DNA of 6,407 nt. It comes from Candidatus Omnitrophota bacterium (GTDB lineage Bacteria > Omnitrophota > Gorgyraeia > S143-82). A model generated the notes under the pieces. That model was not told the DNA's origin. It did no database searches and was given only the letters and a program-made list of their open reading frames with translations. Below are positions 1-5,942 of the stretch, one piece after another; within the stretch, counting starts at the first letter, position 1; every line of letters starts with the position of its first letter. The position numbers and the translations under genes were made by a program. The stretch lies in contig JAMOOT010000330.1 of assembly GCA_027065215.1 (NCBI GenBank), forward strand, positions 1 through 6,407. Direction: 5' to 3'.

Positions 1-354
1 GCCCATCACCATCACAAAAAGGATGCCCCTTCCGGGACCGCTATGCGGATTTGGGAAATACTAAAAGCAGGCCGAGGCCTTTCTGATTCCGATGTGGTAT
101 TTGGTCGAAAGGGTATAACTGGTCCTCGTAGAAAAGAGGAAGTGGGTATTCATGCAATCAGGTGTGCAGATATCGTTGGTGAACACACCGTTATGTTTGG
201 TGTAGATGGCGAGAGGATAGAATTGGTTCATAAGGCCTCTTCCCGCAGGGCATTTGCCCGAGGGGCAATACTGGCAGCCAAGTTTTTGAAACAAGAAAGC
301 CAAGGCCTGTATGATATGCTGGATGTGATGGGATTAAGGGCTATCTTTGGATGA
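1..354 (+). CDS. dapB: 4-hydroxy-tetrahydrodipicolinate reductase, C-terminal part (5' end outside window)
   Basis: This enzyme reduces the dehydrated product of the DapA reaction with NAD(P)H in the cytoplasm, on the route to diaminopimelate and lysine. The reading frame is open from the first base, so the gene starts upstream. The 117 visible residues begin at the family's catalytic signature: AHHHHKKDAPSGTA at visible residues 1-14, matching the usual HHRHKxDAPSGTA with the catalytic His (residue 2) and Lys (residue 6) present. Further conserved blocks are the GVDGERIELVHKASSRRAFARGA stretch (about residues 66-88) and the terminal GLYDMLDVMGL (102-112). By comparison with E. coli DapB, roughly the first 150 residues, including the Rossmann nucleotide-binding domain, lie outside the window. 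An ATG at 43 is internal (inside the signature block) and is not the start. The signature has His where the common motif has Arg (visible residue 4), which I regard as a tolerated variant. The TGA stop is followed by 62 bases without a terminator before ahcY, so co-transcription is likely. Confidence 0.95.
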   Translation, partial: AHHHHKKDAPSGTAMRIWEILKAGRGLSDSDVVFGRKGITGPRRKEEVGIHAIRCADIVGEHTVMFGVDGERIELVHKASSRRAFARGAILAAKFLKQESQGLYDMLDVMGLRAIFG

Positions 355-416
355 TTTCTTGAGCAAATGTACTGGAAATCTTTAAACGGGGTAGAAATAA
401 AAGATCGGAGGAGCAG

Positions 417-1679
417 ATGAAAAAGAATTTTGATGTCAAGGATCTCTCATTAGCGAAAAAAGGCAATCTTAGGATCGAGTGGGCAGGGATGGATATGCCA
501 GTCTTGGCCTCTATCCGTAAAAAATTTTCTAACAAAAGGCCTTTAAAGGGCATTAGAATTTCTGCCTGTCTACATGTAACTACTGAGACTGCAAATCTGA
601 TGATTACTTTAAAGGAAGCAGGAGCAGATGTGGTGCTTTGTGCCTCTAATCCATTGAGTACTCAAGATGATGTGGCGGCGGCCTTAGTAAAATATTATAA
701 AATCCCGGTCTTTGCAATAAAGGGCGAAGATAAAAAGACCTATTATCAACATCTCCTTTCTTGTGCCCAAATAAAGCCACATATTACTATGGATGATGGC
801 GCTGACCTTGTATCTTTACTTCATTCTGAAAGGGAGGATTTAGCAGAAAACATCATTGGAGGCACTGAAGAGACGACAACCGGTGTAATTCGATTAAAGG
901 CATTGGAAAAAGAAGGGAGACTAAAATACCCCGTAGTAGCAGTTAACGATGCTGACACCAAACACCTATTTGACAATAGATATGGAACTGGACAATCTAC
1001 GATAGATGGGATCTTGCGTGCTACAAATCGCTTATTGGCTGGCTCAACAGTGGTGGTGTGTGGTTATGGCTGGTGTGGTAAGGGAGTGGCTAAACGGGCA
1101 GATGGAATGGGAGCAAAGGTAATAGTCTGTGAGGTTGATCCAATAAGGGCATTAGAGGCAGTAATGGATGGATTTCAAGTGATGCCAATAAAAGATGCGG
1201 CAAAGGTAGGGGATATATTTATTACTGTTACAGGTGATATCCACGTTATTCGGGAAGAGCACTTCCGCGTTATGAAAAGTGGAGCAATAGTGGCCAATTC
1301 TGGACATTTTAATGTGGAGATAGACACAGAGGCCTTAGAGAAAATGAAAAAATCTAAACGCCAAGTAAGAGATTTTGTTATGGAGTATACCTTACCAGGG
1401 GGCAAAAGGATCTATTTGTTGGGAGAAGGAAGGCTTATAAATCTTGCAGCAGGAGAAGGACACCCTGCCTGTGTGATGGATATGAGTTTTGCCAATCAGG
1501 CATTGAGTGCAGAATATATGGTGAAAAATGGGGAGAGATTAGAGAACAGAGTCTATAAGGTGCCAGAGGATATAGATAGAAAGGTAGCAACTTTGAAATT
1601 AAACACCTTAGGCATAAAGATAGACAAATTGACACCTGAACAGACTCAATATCTCCAGAGTTGGGAAATAGGGACATAA
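417..1679 (+). CDS. ahcY: Adenosylhomocysteinase (S-adenosyl-L-homocysteine hydrolase), compact archaeal/Thermotoga-like type
   Basis: This NAD-dependent cytoplasmic enzyme reversibly splits S-adenosylhomocysteine into adenosine and homocysteine, removing the inhibitory by-product of methyl transfer. The 420 residues keep the family's catalytic residues: His53 in CLHVTTETA, Asp126-Asp127 in MDDGADL, Glu151-Glu152 in GGTEETTTGV, Lys182/Asp186/Asn187 in NDADTKHLFDNRYG, and His297 in NSGHFNVEID. The Rossmann NAD site is GYGWCGKG (216-223), followed by an acidic residue (Glu239) at the end of the second strand. The C-terminal block GEGRLINLAAGEGHPACVMDMSFANQAL (336-363) is intact. Two things mark the compact subtype: there is no bacterial-type insertion of about 40 residues, and the protein ends ...QSWEIGT without the usual C-terminal HYRY tail, whose Lys and Tyr reach the NAD of a partner subunit in the mammalian enzyme. 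The ATG is preceded by GGAGGAG at 407-413, which fixes the start. Some archaeal relatives prefer S-inosylhomocysteine, so the exact substrate is not settled by sequence. Confidence 0.96.
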   Translation: MKKNFDVKDLSLAKKGNLRIEWAGMDMPVLASIRKKFSNKRPLKGIRISACLHVTTETANLMITLKEAGADVVLCASNPLSTQDDVAAALVKYYKIPVFAIKGEDKKTYYQHLLSCAQIKPHITMDDGADLVSLLHSEREDLAENIIGGTEETTTGVIRLKALEKEGRLKYPVVAVNDADTKHLFDNRYGTGQSTIDGILRATNRLLAGSTVVVCGYGWCGKGVAKRADGMGAKVIVCEVDPIRALEAVMDGFQVMPIKDAAKVGDIFITVTGDIHVIREEHFRVMKSGAIVANSGHFNVEIDTEALEKMKKSKRQVRDFVMEYTLPGGKRIYLLGEGRLINLAAGEGHPACVMDMSFANQALSAEYMVKNGERLENRVYKVPEDIDRKVATLKLNTLGIKIDKLTPEQTQYLQSWEIGT

Positions 1680-1683
1680 TTTT

Positions 1684-1743
1684 GGGTGGAGTCTTGTATT
1701 TATTATTTACGTTGGGTGGATTGTTTATCTGCGCATAGGGTGG
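1684..1743 (+). repeat. Three GGGTGG boxes in the ahcY-secA intergenic region
   Basis: GGGTGG occurs at 1684-1689, 1714-1719 and 1738-1743, all in the same orientation. The first two share the longer core TTGGGTGGA. The centres are 30 and 24 bases apart. The third box abuts a predicted -10 element at 1744. The repeat is seen directly; a role as protein-binding sites is only inference, and the same hexamer also occurs once inside secA (3815-3820). Confidence 0.45.
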
Positions 1744-1749
1744 TAAAAT
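1721..1749 (+). promoter_or_regulatory. Predicted sigma-70-type promoter for secA
   Basis: A -35-like TTGTTT (1721-1726) is separated by 17 bases from TAAAAT (1744-1749), which differs from the TATAAT consensus at one position. The bases before it are TGG, giving an extended -10 (TGnTAAAAT). Transcription would begin near 1756 and leave a leader of about 90 bases before secA. No rho-independent terminator is visible between ahcY and this site, so read-through from ahcY could also contribute. The -35 matches consensus only in TTG. This is a prediction by pattern alone. Confidence 0.5.
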
Positions 1750-1796
1750 AATTTAATTTAAGAATAGATTTCTCTTTTATCTTCGAGAGCAACCTT

Positions 1797-1813
1797 GAAA
1801 TCGTGAAATCGTG
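1797..1813 (+). repeat. Short tandem repeat GAAATCGT x2 in the secA leader
   Basis: Two head-to-tail copies of GAAATCGT (1797-1804 and 1805-1812) are followed by GGAAAC. They lie in the predicted untranslated leader of secA, about 20 bases upstream of its ribosome-binding site. Function is unknown and chance is quite possible at this length. Confidence 0.4.
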
Positions 1814-1848
1814 GAAACACAAACAGAATTAAGGTGGTGAAATAAGTA

Positions 1849-4596
1849 ATGATTAATTTCTTGATAAACAAATTGATAGGTAGTTATAACGACCGACAGA
1901 TAAAACGAGCAATGAAGGTCGTGGAGAAGATAAACTCTCTTGAAGAGGGTATTCGAAAATTATCCGATAAAGAACTTCAAGCAAAAACCGATGAATTCAG
2001 AGAAAGAATAGATGAATATTTGAAAAAACATTTACCTAAGGAACACGATGAAGATCTAAAATTCAAAATAGAGCAGAAGGCCCTAAATGAAATCCTTCCA
2101 GAGGCCTTTGCCGTAGTGAGGGAAACTGCTCGGCGACTGTTAAATATGCGGCATTTTGATGTCCAACTTATTGGAGGGCTGGTCCTTCATGAGGGCAAGA
2201 TTGCTGAAATGGCAACAGGAGAGGGAAAAACCTTGGTAGCCACCTTGCCTGCTTATTTGAATGCGCTAACTGGCAGAGGAGTTCACATCGTAACGGTTAA
2301 TGATTATCTTGCTCGACGAGATAGGGAGTGGATGGGGCCTGTGTACGAATTTTTGGGCTTAACGGTTGGAGTAGTTCAACACGATATGCCCCCCTGGGAC
2401 AGAAAAAAGATCTATGATTGCGATATTGTCTATGGAACGAATAATGAATTCGGGTTTGATTATCTAAGAGACAATATGGTGGTTCGGGGTGAAGATATGG
2501 TTCAGAGGGAATTGCACTATGCCATTGTTGATGAGGTGGACAGTATATTGATCGATGAGGCTCGAACGCCACTAATCATATCTGGCCCAGCAGAGGAATC
2601 TACTGAACTCTATTATAAAATAGATAAGATTATACCATTATTGGAAAAGGGTGAGAGAAACGAAGAAACCAAAGAAGAAACCGGTGATTTTATCGTAGAT
2701 GAGAAGGCACGGACTGCATACCTGACTGAACAAGGGGAAGAAAAGGTAGCAAAACTATTGGGTGTGGATAATCTCCATGATATAGATACGATGGAGTTAA
2801 AACATCATGTCAATCAAGCCCTTAAAGCCCATCATTTATTTAAACGAGATGTTGATTATGTGGTAAAGGATGGAAAAGTAATTATTGTAGATGAATTTAC
2901 TGGACGTCTTATGCCCGGAAGGAGATGGTCGGATGGATTGCATCAAGCAATAGAGGCGAAAGAGAGGTTGCAGATAGAGAGAGAAAATCAGACATTGGCC
3001 ACTATTACGTTACAGAATTACTTTAGGATGTATCGAAAACTTGCAGGGATGACAGGAACCGCTGCAACTGAGGCCGCAGAATTTCGCAAAATATATGGAT
3101 TAGATGTAGTGGTTATTCCCACCAATAAGCCCCTTAGACGAATAAATTATCCTGATGTAGTATTTCGCACCCAGAAGGAAAAGTTTAATGCAGTGGTCGA
3201 TGAAATCGAAGAATTATACAAAAAGGGAAGACCCGTATTAGTCGGTACCACTTCCATAGAAAAATCAGAATACCTCAGTAATCTCCTTAAACTACGAGGG
3301 GTACCACATCAGGTCTTAAATGCAAAATATCATGAGAAAGAGGCCTATATAGTCGCTCAAGCAGGGAGATATAAGGCGGTAACTATTGCCACCAATATGG
3401 CTGGGCGCGGCACCGATATCTTACTGGGAGGGAACCCTGAATACCTCCTTCGTAGTTATATGGCAACGGTGAAGGAACAGGACCCGGAAAAGCGCGAGAA
3501 AATAGAGCAGGAAATGAGAGAGAAACTCTACCAACAAGCGCAGGAAGAGCAAAAAAAGGTAGTAGAATTAGGAGGTTTGCATGTTATAGGGACCGAAAGG
3601 CACGAATCACGTAGAGTAGACAATCAGTTGCGAGGAAGGTCAGGACGACAGGGAGACCCTGGTTCCTCCCGGTTTTATGTTTCCTTAGAGGATGACCTTA
3701 TGAGGCTATTTGGTTCTGACCGTATAAAAGGGCTTATGGATAGGTTAGGGATGGAAGACGGGGAGCGCCTTGAGCATCCATTGATTACTAAATCGATTGA
3801 GATGGCACAGAAGCGGGTGGAAAACCACCACTTTGAAATAAGGAAAAACCTCTTGGAATTGGATGATGTTATGAATCGCCAACGAGAGGTAATTTATGGC
3901 TGGCGAAAGGATGTCTTGTTTGCCGATACAGACAAGATCAAGGAAATGATATTGGATGTTGCTTGGGAAGTATTGGAGAATGCTATCAATAGTTTTCTAC
4001 CCCAGGGAGTAAGCCCTAAGGATTGGGATATAGATGGTTTGATTACCTTTTTGCAACATAGTTTTGCTGTTGAGGTAGAAGAAGAGGAATTACAACATAA
4101 AGATAGAGAAGAGATACAGAATTACATTTTCGATAAAATAGAAGAGGCCCTGAATAATAAGATTGCCCAGGTTCCAGATACCTCTGCATTTGCTGAATTT
4201 ATGCGTATGGTCTTTTTGCAGGTTATAGATAAAAATTGGAAAGAACACCTGCATTCTATGGATTTATTGAAAGAATCGATAGATTTACGGGCATACGGGA
4301 ATATGGATCCCATCGTGGAATATAAGCAAGAGGCCTTTAATATGTTCTCTATATTGATGGATACGATAAAGAATGAGTTGGTCAACTTTATCTTCAACGT
4401 AAAGATAGATATCCAGAAGAGAGCACGTTCAGTCTTTGGAACCACACCTAATAAGGCGGTTCATCCCTCTTCTCAGGGAGATACCCAAGATGGACCCAAA
4501 TATATCCCAAAACCAGGAGAGAAAATCCCCCGCAATGCTCCATGCCCTTGTGGGAGCGGGAAAAAATTCAAGAAGTGTTGTGGTAGATATCTGTAA
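1849..4596 (+). CDS. secA: Preprotein translocase ATPase subunit SecA
   Basis: SecA is the motor that binds unfolded preproteins and drives them through the SecYEG channel of the cytoplasmic membrane by ATP hydrolysis. The 915 residues fit the family (E. coli 901). Nucleotide-binding domain 1 has Walker A GEGKT (124-128) and the DEVD Walker B (228-231), followed by the signature DSILIDEARTPL. The preprotein cross-linking domain follows (about 232-365). Nucleotide-binding domain 2 contains GMTGTA (400-405), the NMAGRGTDI block (516-524) and QLRGRSGRQGDPG (593-605) with the arginine fingers. A charged, Glu/Lys-rich insertion at about 532-577 sits where other SecA proteins vary. The helical scaffold and wing domains run to about 840. 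After a flexible linker, the C-terminal SEC-C zinc motif is complete: Cys899, Cys901, Cys910 and Cys911 (CxCx8CC), the known SecB- and lipid-interacting tail in other species. The start is supported by AAGGTGGTGA (1831-1840), one mismatch from a full anti-16S match, 8 bases before ATG. No secM-like regulator ORF lies upstream. Confidence 0.98.
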   Translation: MINFLINKLIGSYNDRQIKRAMKVVEKINSLEEGIRKLSDKELQAKTDEFRERIDEYLKKHLPKEHDEDLKFKIEQKALNEILPEAFAVVRETARRLLNMRHFDVQLIGGLVLHEGKIAEMATGEGKTLVATLPAYLNALTGRGVHIVTVNDYLARRDREWMGPVYEFLGLTVGVVQHDMPPWDRKKIYDCDIVYGTNNEFGFDYLRDNMVVRGEDMVQRELHYAIVDEVDSILIDEARTPLIISGPAEESTELYYKIDKIIPLLEKGERNEETKEETGDFIVDEKARTAYLTEQGEEKVAKLLGVDNLHDIDTMELKHHVNQALKAHHLFKRDVDYVVKDGKVIIVDEFTGRLMPGRRWSDGLHQAIEAKERLQIERENQTLATITLQNYFRMYRKLAGMTGTAATEAAEFRKIYGLDVVVIPTNKPLRRINYPDVVFRTQKEKFNAVVDEIEELYKKGRPVLVGTTSIEKSEYLSNLLKLRGVPHQVLNAKYHEKEAYIVAQAGRYKAVTIATNMAGRGTDILLGGNPEYLLRSYMATVKEQDPEKREKIEQEMREKLYQQAQEEQKKVVELGGLHVIGTERHESRRVDNQLRGRSGRQGDPGSSRFYVSLEDDLMRLFGSDRIKGLMDRLGMEDGERLEHPLITKSIEMAQKRVENHHFEIRKNLLELDDVMNRQREVIYGWRKDVLFADTDKIKEMILDVAWEVLENAINSFLPQGVSPKDWDIDGLITFLQHSFAVEVEEEELQHKDREEIQNYIFDKIEEALNNKIAQVPDTSAFAEFMRMVFLQVIDKNWKEHLHSMDLLKESIDLRAYGNMDPIVEYKQEAFNMFSILMDTIKNELVNFIFNVKIDIQKRARSVFGTTPNKAVHPSSQGDTQDGPKYIPKPGEKIPRNAPCPCGSGKKFKKCCGRYL

Positions 4597-4604
4597 GAAG
4601 TATT

Positions 4605-4610
4605 GGAGGT
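4605..4610 (+). promoter_or_regulatory. Ribosome-binding site that fixes the start of the Lrp-type gene
   Basis: GGAGGT lies 4 bases before the ATG at 4615. An in-frame TTG at 4603 overlaps this site and would place the Shine-Dalgarno sequence inside the coding region with nothing suitable upstream, so the ATG is the better start. Confidence 0.8.
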
Positions 4611-4614
4611 AAGT

Positions 4615-5100
4615 ATGGATGAGATATTGGAGATATTAGAGAAGGATGCCCGCACCAGACCAGAAGAGATTGCCCAGATGCTCAATATGGATGTCGATCA
4701 GGTAAAGAAAAAGATAGTAGAGTATGAAGAGCAAGGGATAATATTGGGATATAAGACAGTGATAAATAAAGAGGCATTAGGATTGACACGGGATCGGGTA
4801 GTTGCCTTAATAGAGGTAAAGGTAACCCCTGAGAAAGATGTAGGATTTGACAAGGCGGCAAGGCGTATATATAGATTTGACGAGGTAAAAAGTTGTTATC
4901 TTGTATCAGGAGATTATGATTTGCTTTTGATTGTGGAAGGGAAAGACATACATACGGTAGCCAGTTTTGTTGCTGAGAAGTTGTCTCCTATGGAATCTGT
5001 TAAAAGCACTCGAACGCATTTTATGTTAAAAAGATACAAAAAAGATGGAATTGTTTTGACTGCCGTAGAAGAAGATAGACGACTTAATATAACATTTTGA
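4615..5100 (+). CDS. Lrp/AsnC-family transcriptional regulator
   Basis: This is a small DNA-binding regulator of the feast/famine family, which usually forms dimers to octamers and often senses amino acids. The 161 residues have the two expected domains. An N-terminal winged helix-turn-helix occupies about residues 3-50, with IAQMLNMDVDQVKKKIVEYEEQGIILGY as helices 2-3 and wing. A RAM (ligand-binding and oligomerisation) domain occupies about 62-140, with the characteristic YLVSGDYDLLLIVEG (95-109) and an SVKSTRTHFMLKRYKKDG end (128-145). The gene follows the secA stop by 18 bases with its own strong ribosome-binding site, so it is probably co-transcribed with secA. The first codons contain a 9-base tandem repeat (4621-4638) encoding EILEIL. 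The effector and targets cannot be read from sequence. Many members regulate themselves or a neighbour, and a 15-base palindrome lies just after this gene. The stop codon TGA is part of a TTGACA that may serve as the -35 of the next promoter. Confidence 0.93.
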   Translation: MDEILEILEKDARTRPEEIAQMLNMDVDQVKKKIVEYEEQGIILGYKTVINKEALGLTRDRVVALIEVKVTPEKDVGFDKAARRIYRFDEVKSCYLVSGDYDLLLIVEGKDIHTVASFVAEKLSPMESVKSTRTHFMLKRYKKDGIVLTAVEEDRRLNITF

Positions 5101-5125
5101 CACTACCTTTGTTTTACAATAGACT
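5097..5125 (+). promoter_or_regulatory. Predicted sigma-70-type promoter for tpiA-glyQ
   Basis: A perfect TTGACA (5097-5102), which includes the stop codon of the Lrp-type gene, is followed after 17 bases by TAGACT (5120-5125), which matches TATAAT at four of six positions. Transcription would start near 5132, leaving a leader of about 55 bases before tpiA. A TACAAT at 5115-5120 is a better -10 by sequence, but only 12 bases from this -35. Pattern-based prediction only. Confidence 0.5.
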
Positions 5126-5130
5126 ATTGT
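5116..5130. promoter_or_regulatory. Perfect 15-base palindrome, candidate operator in front of tpiA
   Basis: ACAATAG-A-CTATTGT has 7-base arms around a single central base. It covers the predicted -10 element of the tpiA promoter and starts 16 bases after the Lrp-type gene ends. Lrp/AsnC proteins typically bind degenerate palindromes of about 13-15 bases with AT-rich centres, so this neighbour is the obvious candidate ligand. That link is inference. As RNA it could form only a 6-bp stem with a 3-base loop, so a DNA operator is the more natural reading. Confidence 0.5.
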
Positions 5131-5172
5131 TTTAGCGCAAAATAGTTTTTAACCGTCAACAATGAAAAAATT

Positions 5173-5180
5173 AAGGAGGT
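5173..5180 (+). promoter_or_regulatory. Consensus ribosome-binding site of tpiA
   Basis: AAGGAGGT is a full match to the usual anti-Shine-Dalgarno sequence of 16S rRNA and ends 6 bases before the tpiA ATG. It predicts high translation and supports the chosen start. Confidence 0.8.
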
Positions 5181-5186
5181 TCTGGT

Positions 5187-5942
5187 ATGCGTAAGACAAT
5201 AATCGCTGGCAATTGGAAGATGAACAAACTAATTTCTGAAGCAAAGGTGTTAGTTCAAGAGTTAAAGGAGTTGGTCAGTGGAATAACTGAGATTGAAATT
5301 GTAGTTTGCCCAGTATATACCTCTTTGTATGTTGTCTCTCAGGAAATCAAAGGCTCTAATATAAAACTGGGGGCACAGGATTGTTTCTGGGAGGAGAGTG
5401 GGGCATATACCGGAGAGGTATCACCGGTAATGTTAAAGGATGTTGGTGTAGAATTTGTTGTTCTTGGACATTCTGAACGCAGACAATATTTTTGTGAAAC
5501 CGATGAATGGGTAAATAAGAAGACCAAAAAAGCGATTGAAATCGGTCTTCGTCCGATCGTTTGTGTAGGAGAGAAATTAGAAGAGAGGGAGGCAGGAAAA
5601 ACCTTTTCTATAATAGAAAAACAGTTAGAAGGTGGTTTAGGCAATCTCTCACCTGAAGAGATAAAGAAAGTAGTGATTGCTTATGAGCCAGTTTGGGCTA
5701 TTGGGACCGGGAAAACCGCTACTCCTGAACAGGCACAGGAAGTGCATAAATTTATTCGAAACTGGTTATCAGAGAAATTTGGGGACGAGATTGCAGAGGG
5801 AATCACTATTCAGTATGGTGGAAGTGTTAAACCGGGAAATGCTAAGGATCTCCTTTCTCAAAAGGATATTGATGGAGCATTGGTAGGAGGGGCAAGCCTT
5901 AAGGCACAGGACTTTGCCCAGATAATCAAGGCCGGATTATGA
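5187..5942 (+). CDS. tpiA: Triose-phosphate isomerase
   Basis: This cytoplasmic glycolytic/gluconeogenic enzyme interconverts dihydroxyacetone phosphate and glyceraldehyde 3-phosphate. The 251 residues are the normal family length and form one TIM barrel. All active-site residues are present: Asn9 and Lys11 in AGNWKMN (7-13), the electrophile His95 in VLGHSERR (92-99), and the catalytic base Glu167 in AYEPVWAIGTG (165-175), whose end together with KTA forms the mobile loop 6. The phosphate-binding loops YGGSVKPGN (210-218) and LVGGASL (232-238) are intact, as is the conserved Cys126. The start is the ATG after a consensus ribosome-binding site and matches the usual N-terminus (MRKTIIAGNWKMN). 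The gene is 86 bases downstream of the Lrp-type regulator, behind its own predicted promoter and palindrome. Its TGA overlaps the glyQ start by four bases. Nothing is missing or unusual in the protein. Confidence 0.98.
   Translation: MRKTIIAGNWKMNKLISEAKVLVQELKELVSGITEIEIVVCPVYTSLYVVSQEIKGSNIKLGAQDCFWEESGAYTGEVSPVMLKDVGVEFVVLGHSERRQYFCETDEWVNKKTKKAIEIGLRPIVCVGEKLEEREAGKTFSIIEKQLEGGLGNLSPEEIKKVVIAYEPVWAIGTGKTATPEQAQEVHKFIRNWLSEKFGDEIAEGITIQYGGSVKPGNAKDLLSQKDIDGALVGGASLKAQDFAQIIKAGL

Noticed and set aside
359..387. Possible promoter for ahcY (TTGAGC, 17 bases, TTAAAC)
   Set aside because: The -10 matches consensus at only three positions, and the short gap without a terminator makes read-through from dapB simpler.
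1803..1832. GTG mini-ORF of nine codons before secA, considered as a SecM-like leader peptide
   Set aside because: It has no ribosome-binding site, is far shorter than SecM and shows no signal peptide or arrest motif.
3816..3829. GGTGG-AAAA-CCACC hairpin inside secA
   Set aside because: It is not followed by a T-run and encodes ordinary conserved SecA sequence, so it is not a terminator.
4122..4445. Minus-strand open frame of 107 codons, and other minus-strand frames such as 5339-5644 and 2297-2572
   Set aside because: They lie opposite strongly conserved secA or tpiA coding sequence and their translations resemble no protein family I know.
4603..4614. TTG start giving the Lrp-type protein four extra residues
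   Set aside because: The TTG overlaps the GGAGGT ribosome-binding site that serves the ATG at 4615, and no site lies suitably upstream of it.
5677..5886. Second-frame open reading frame inside tpiA
   Set aside because: It is wholly inside intact tpiA in another frame and lacks a ribosome-binding site.
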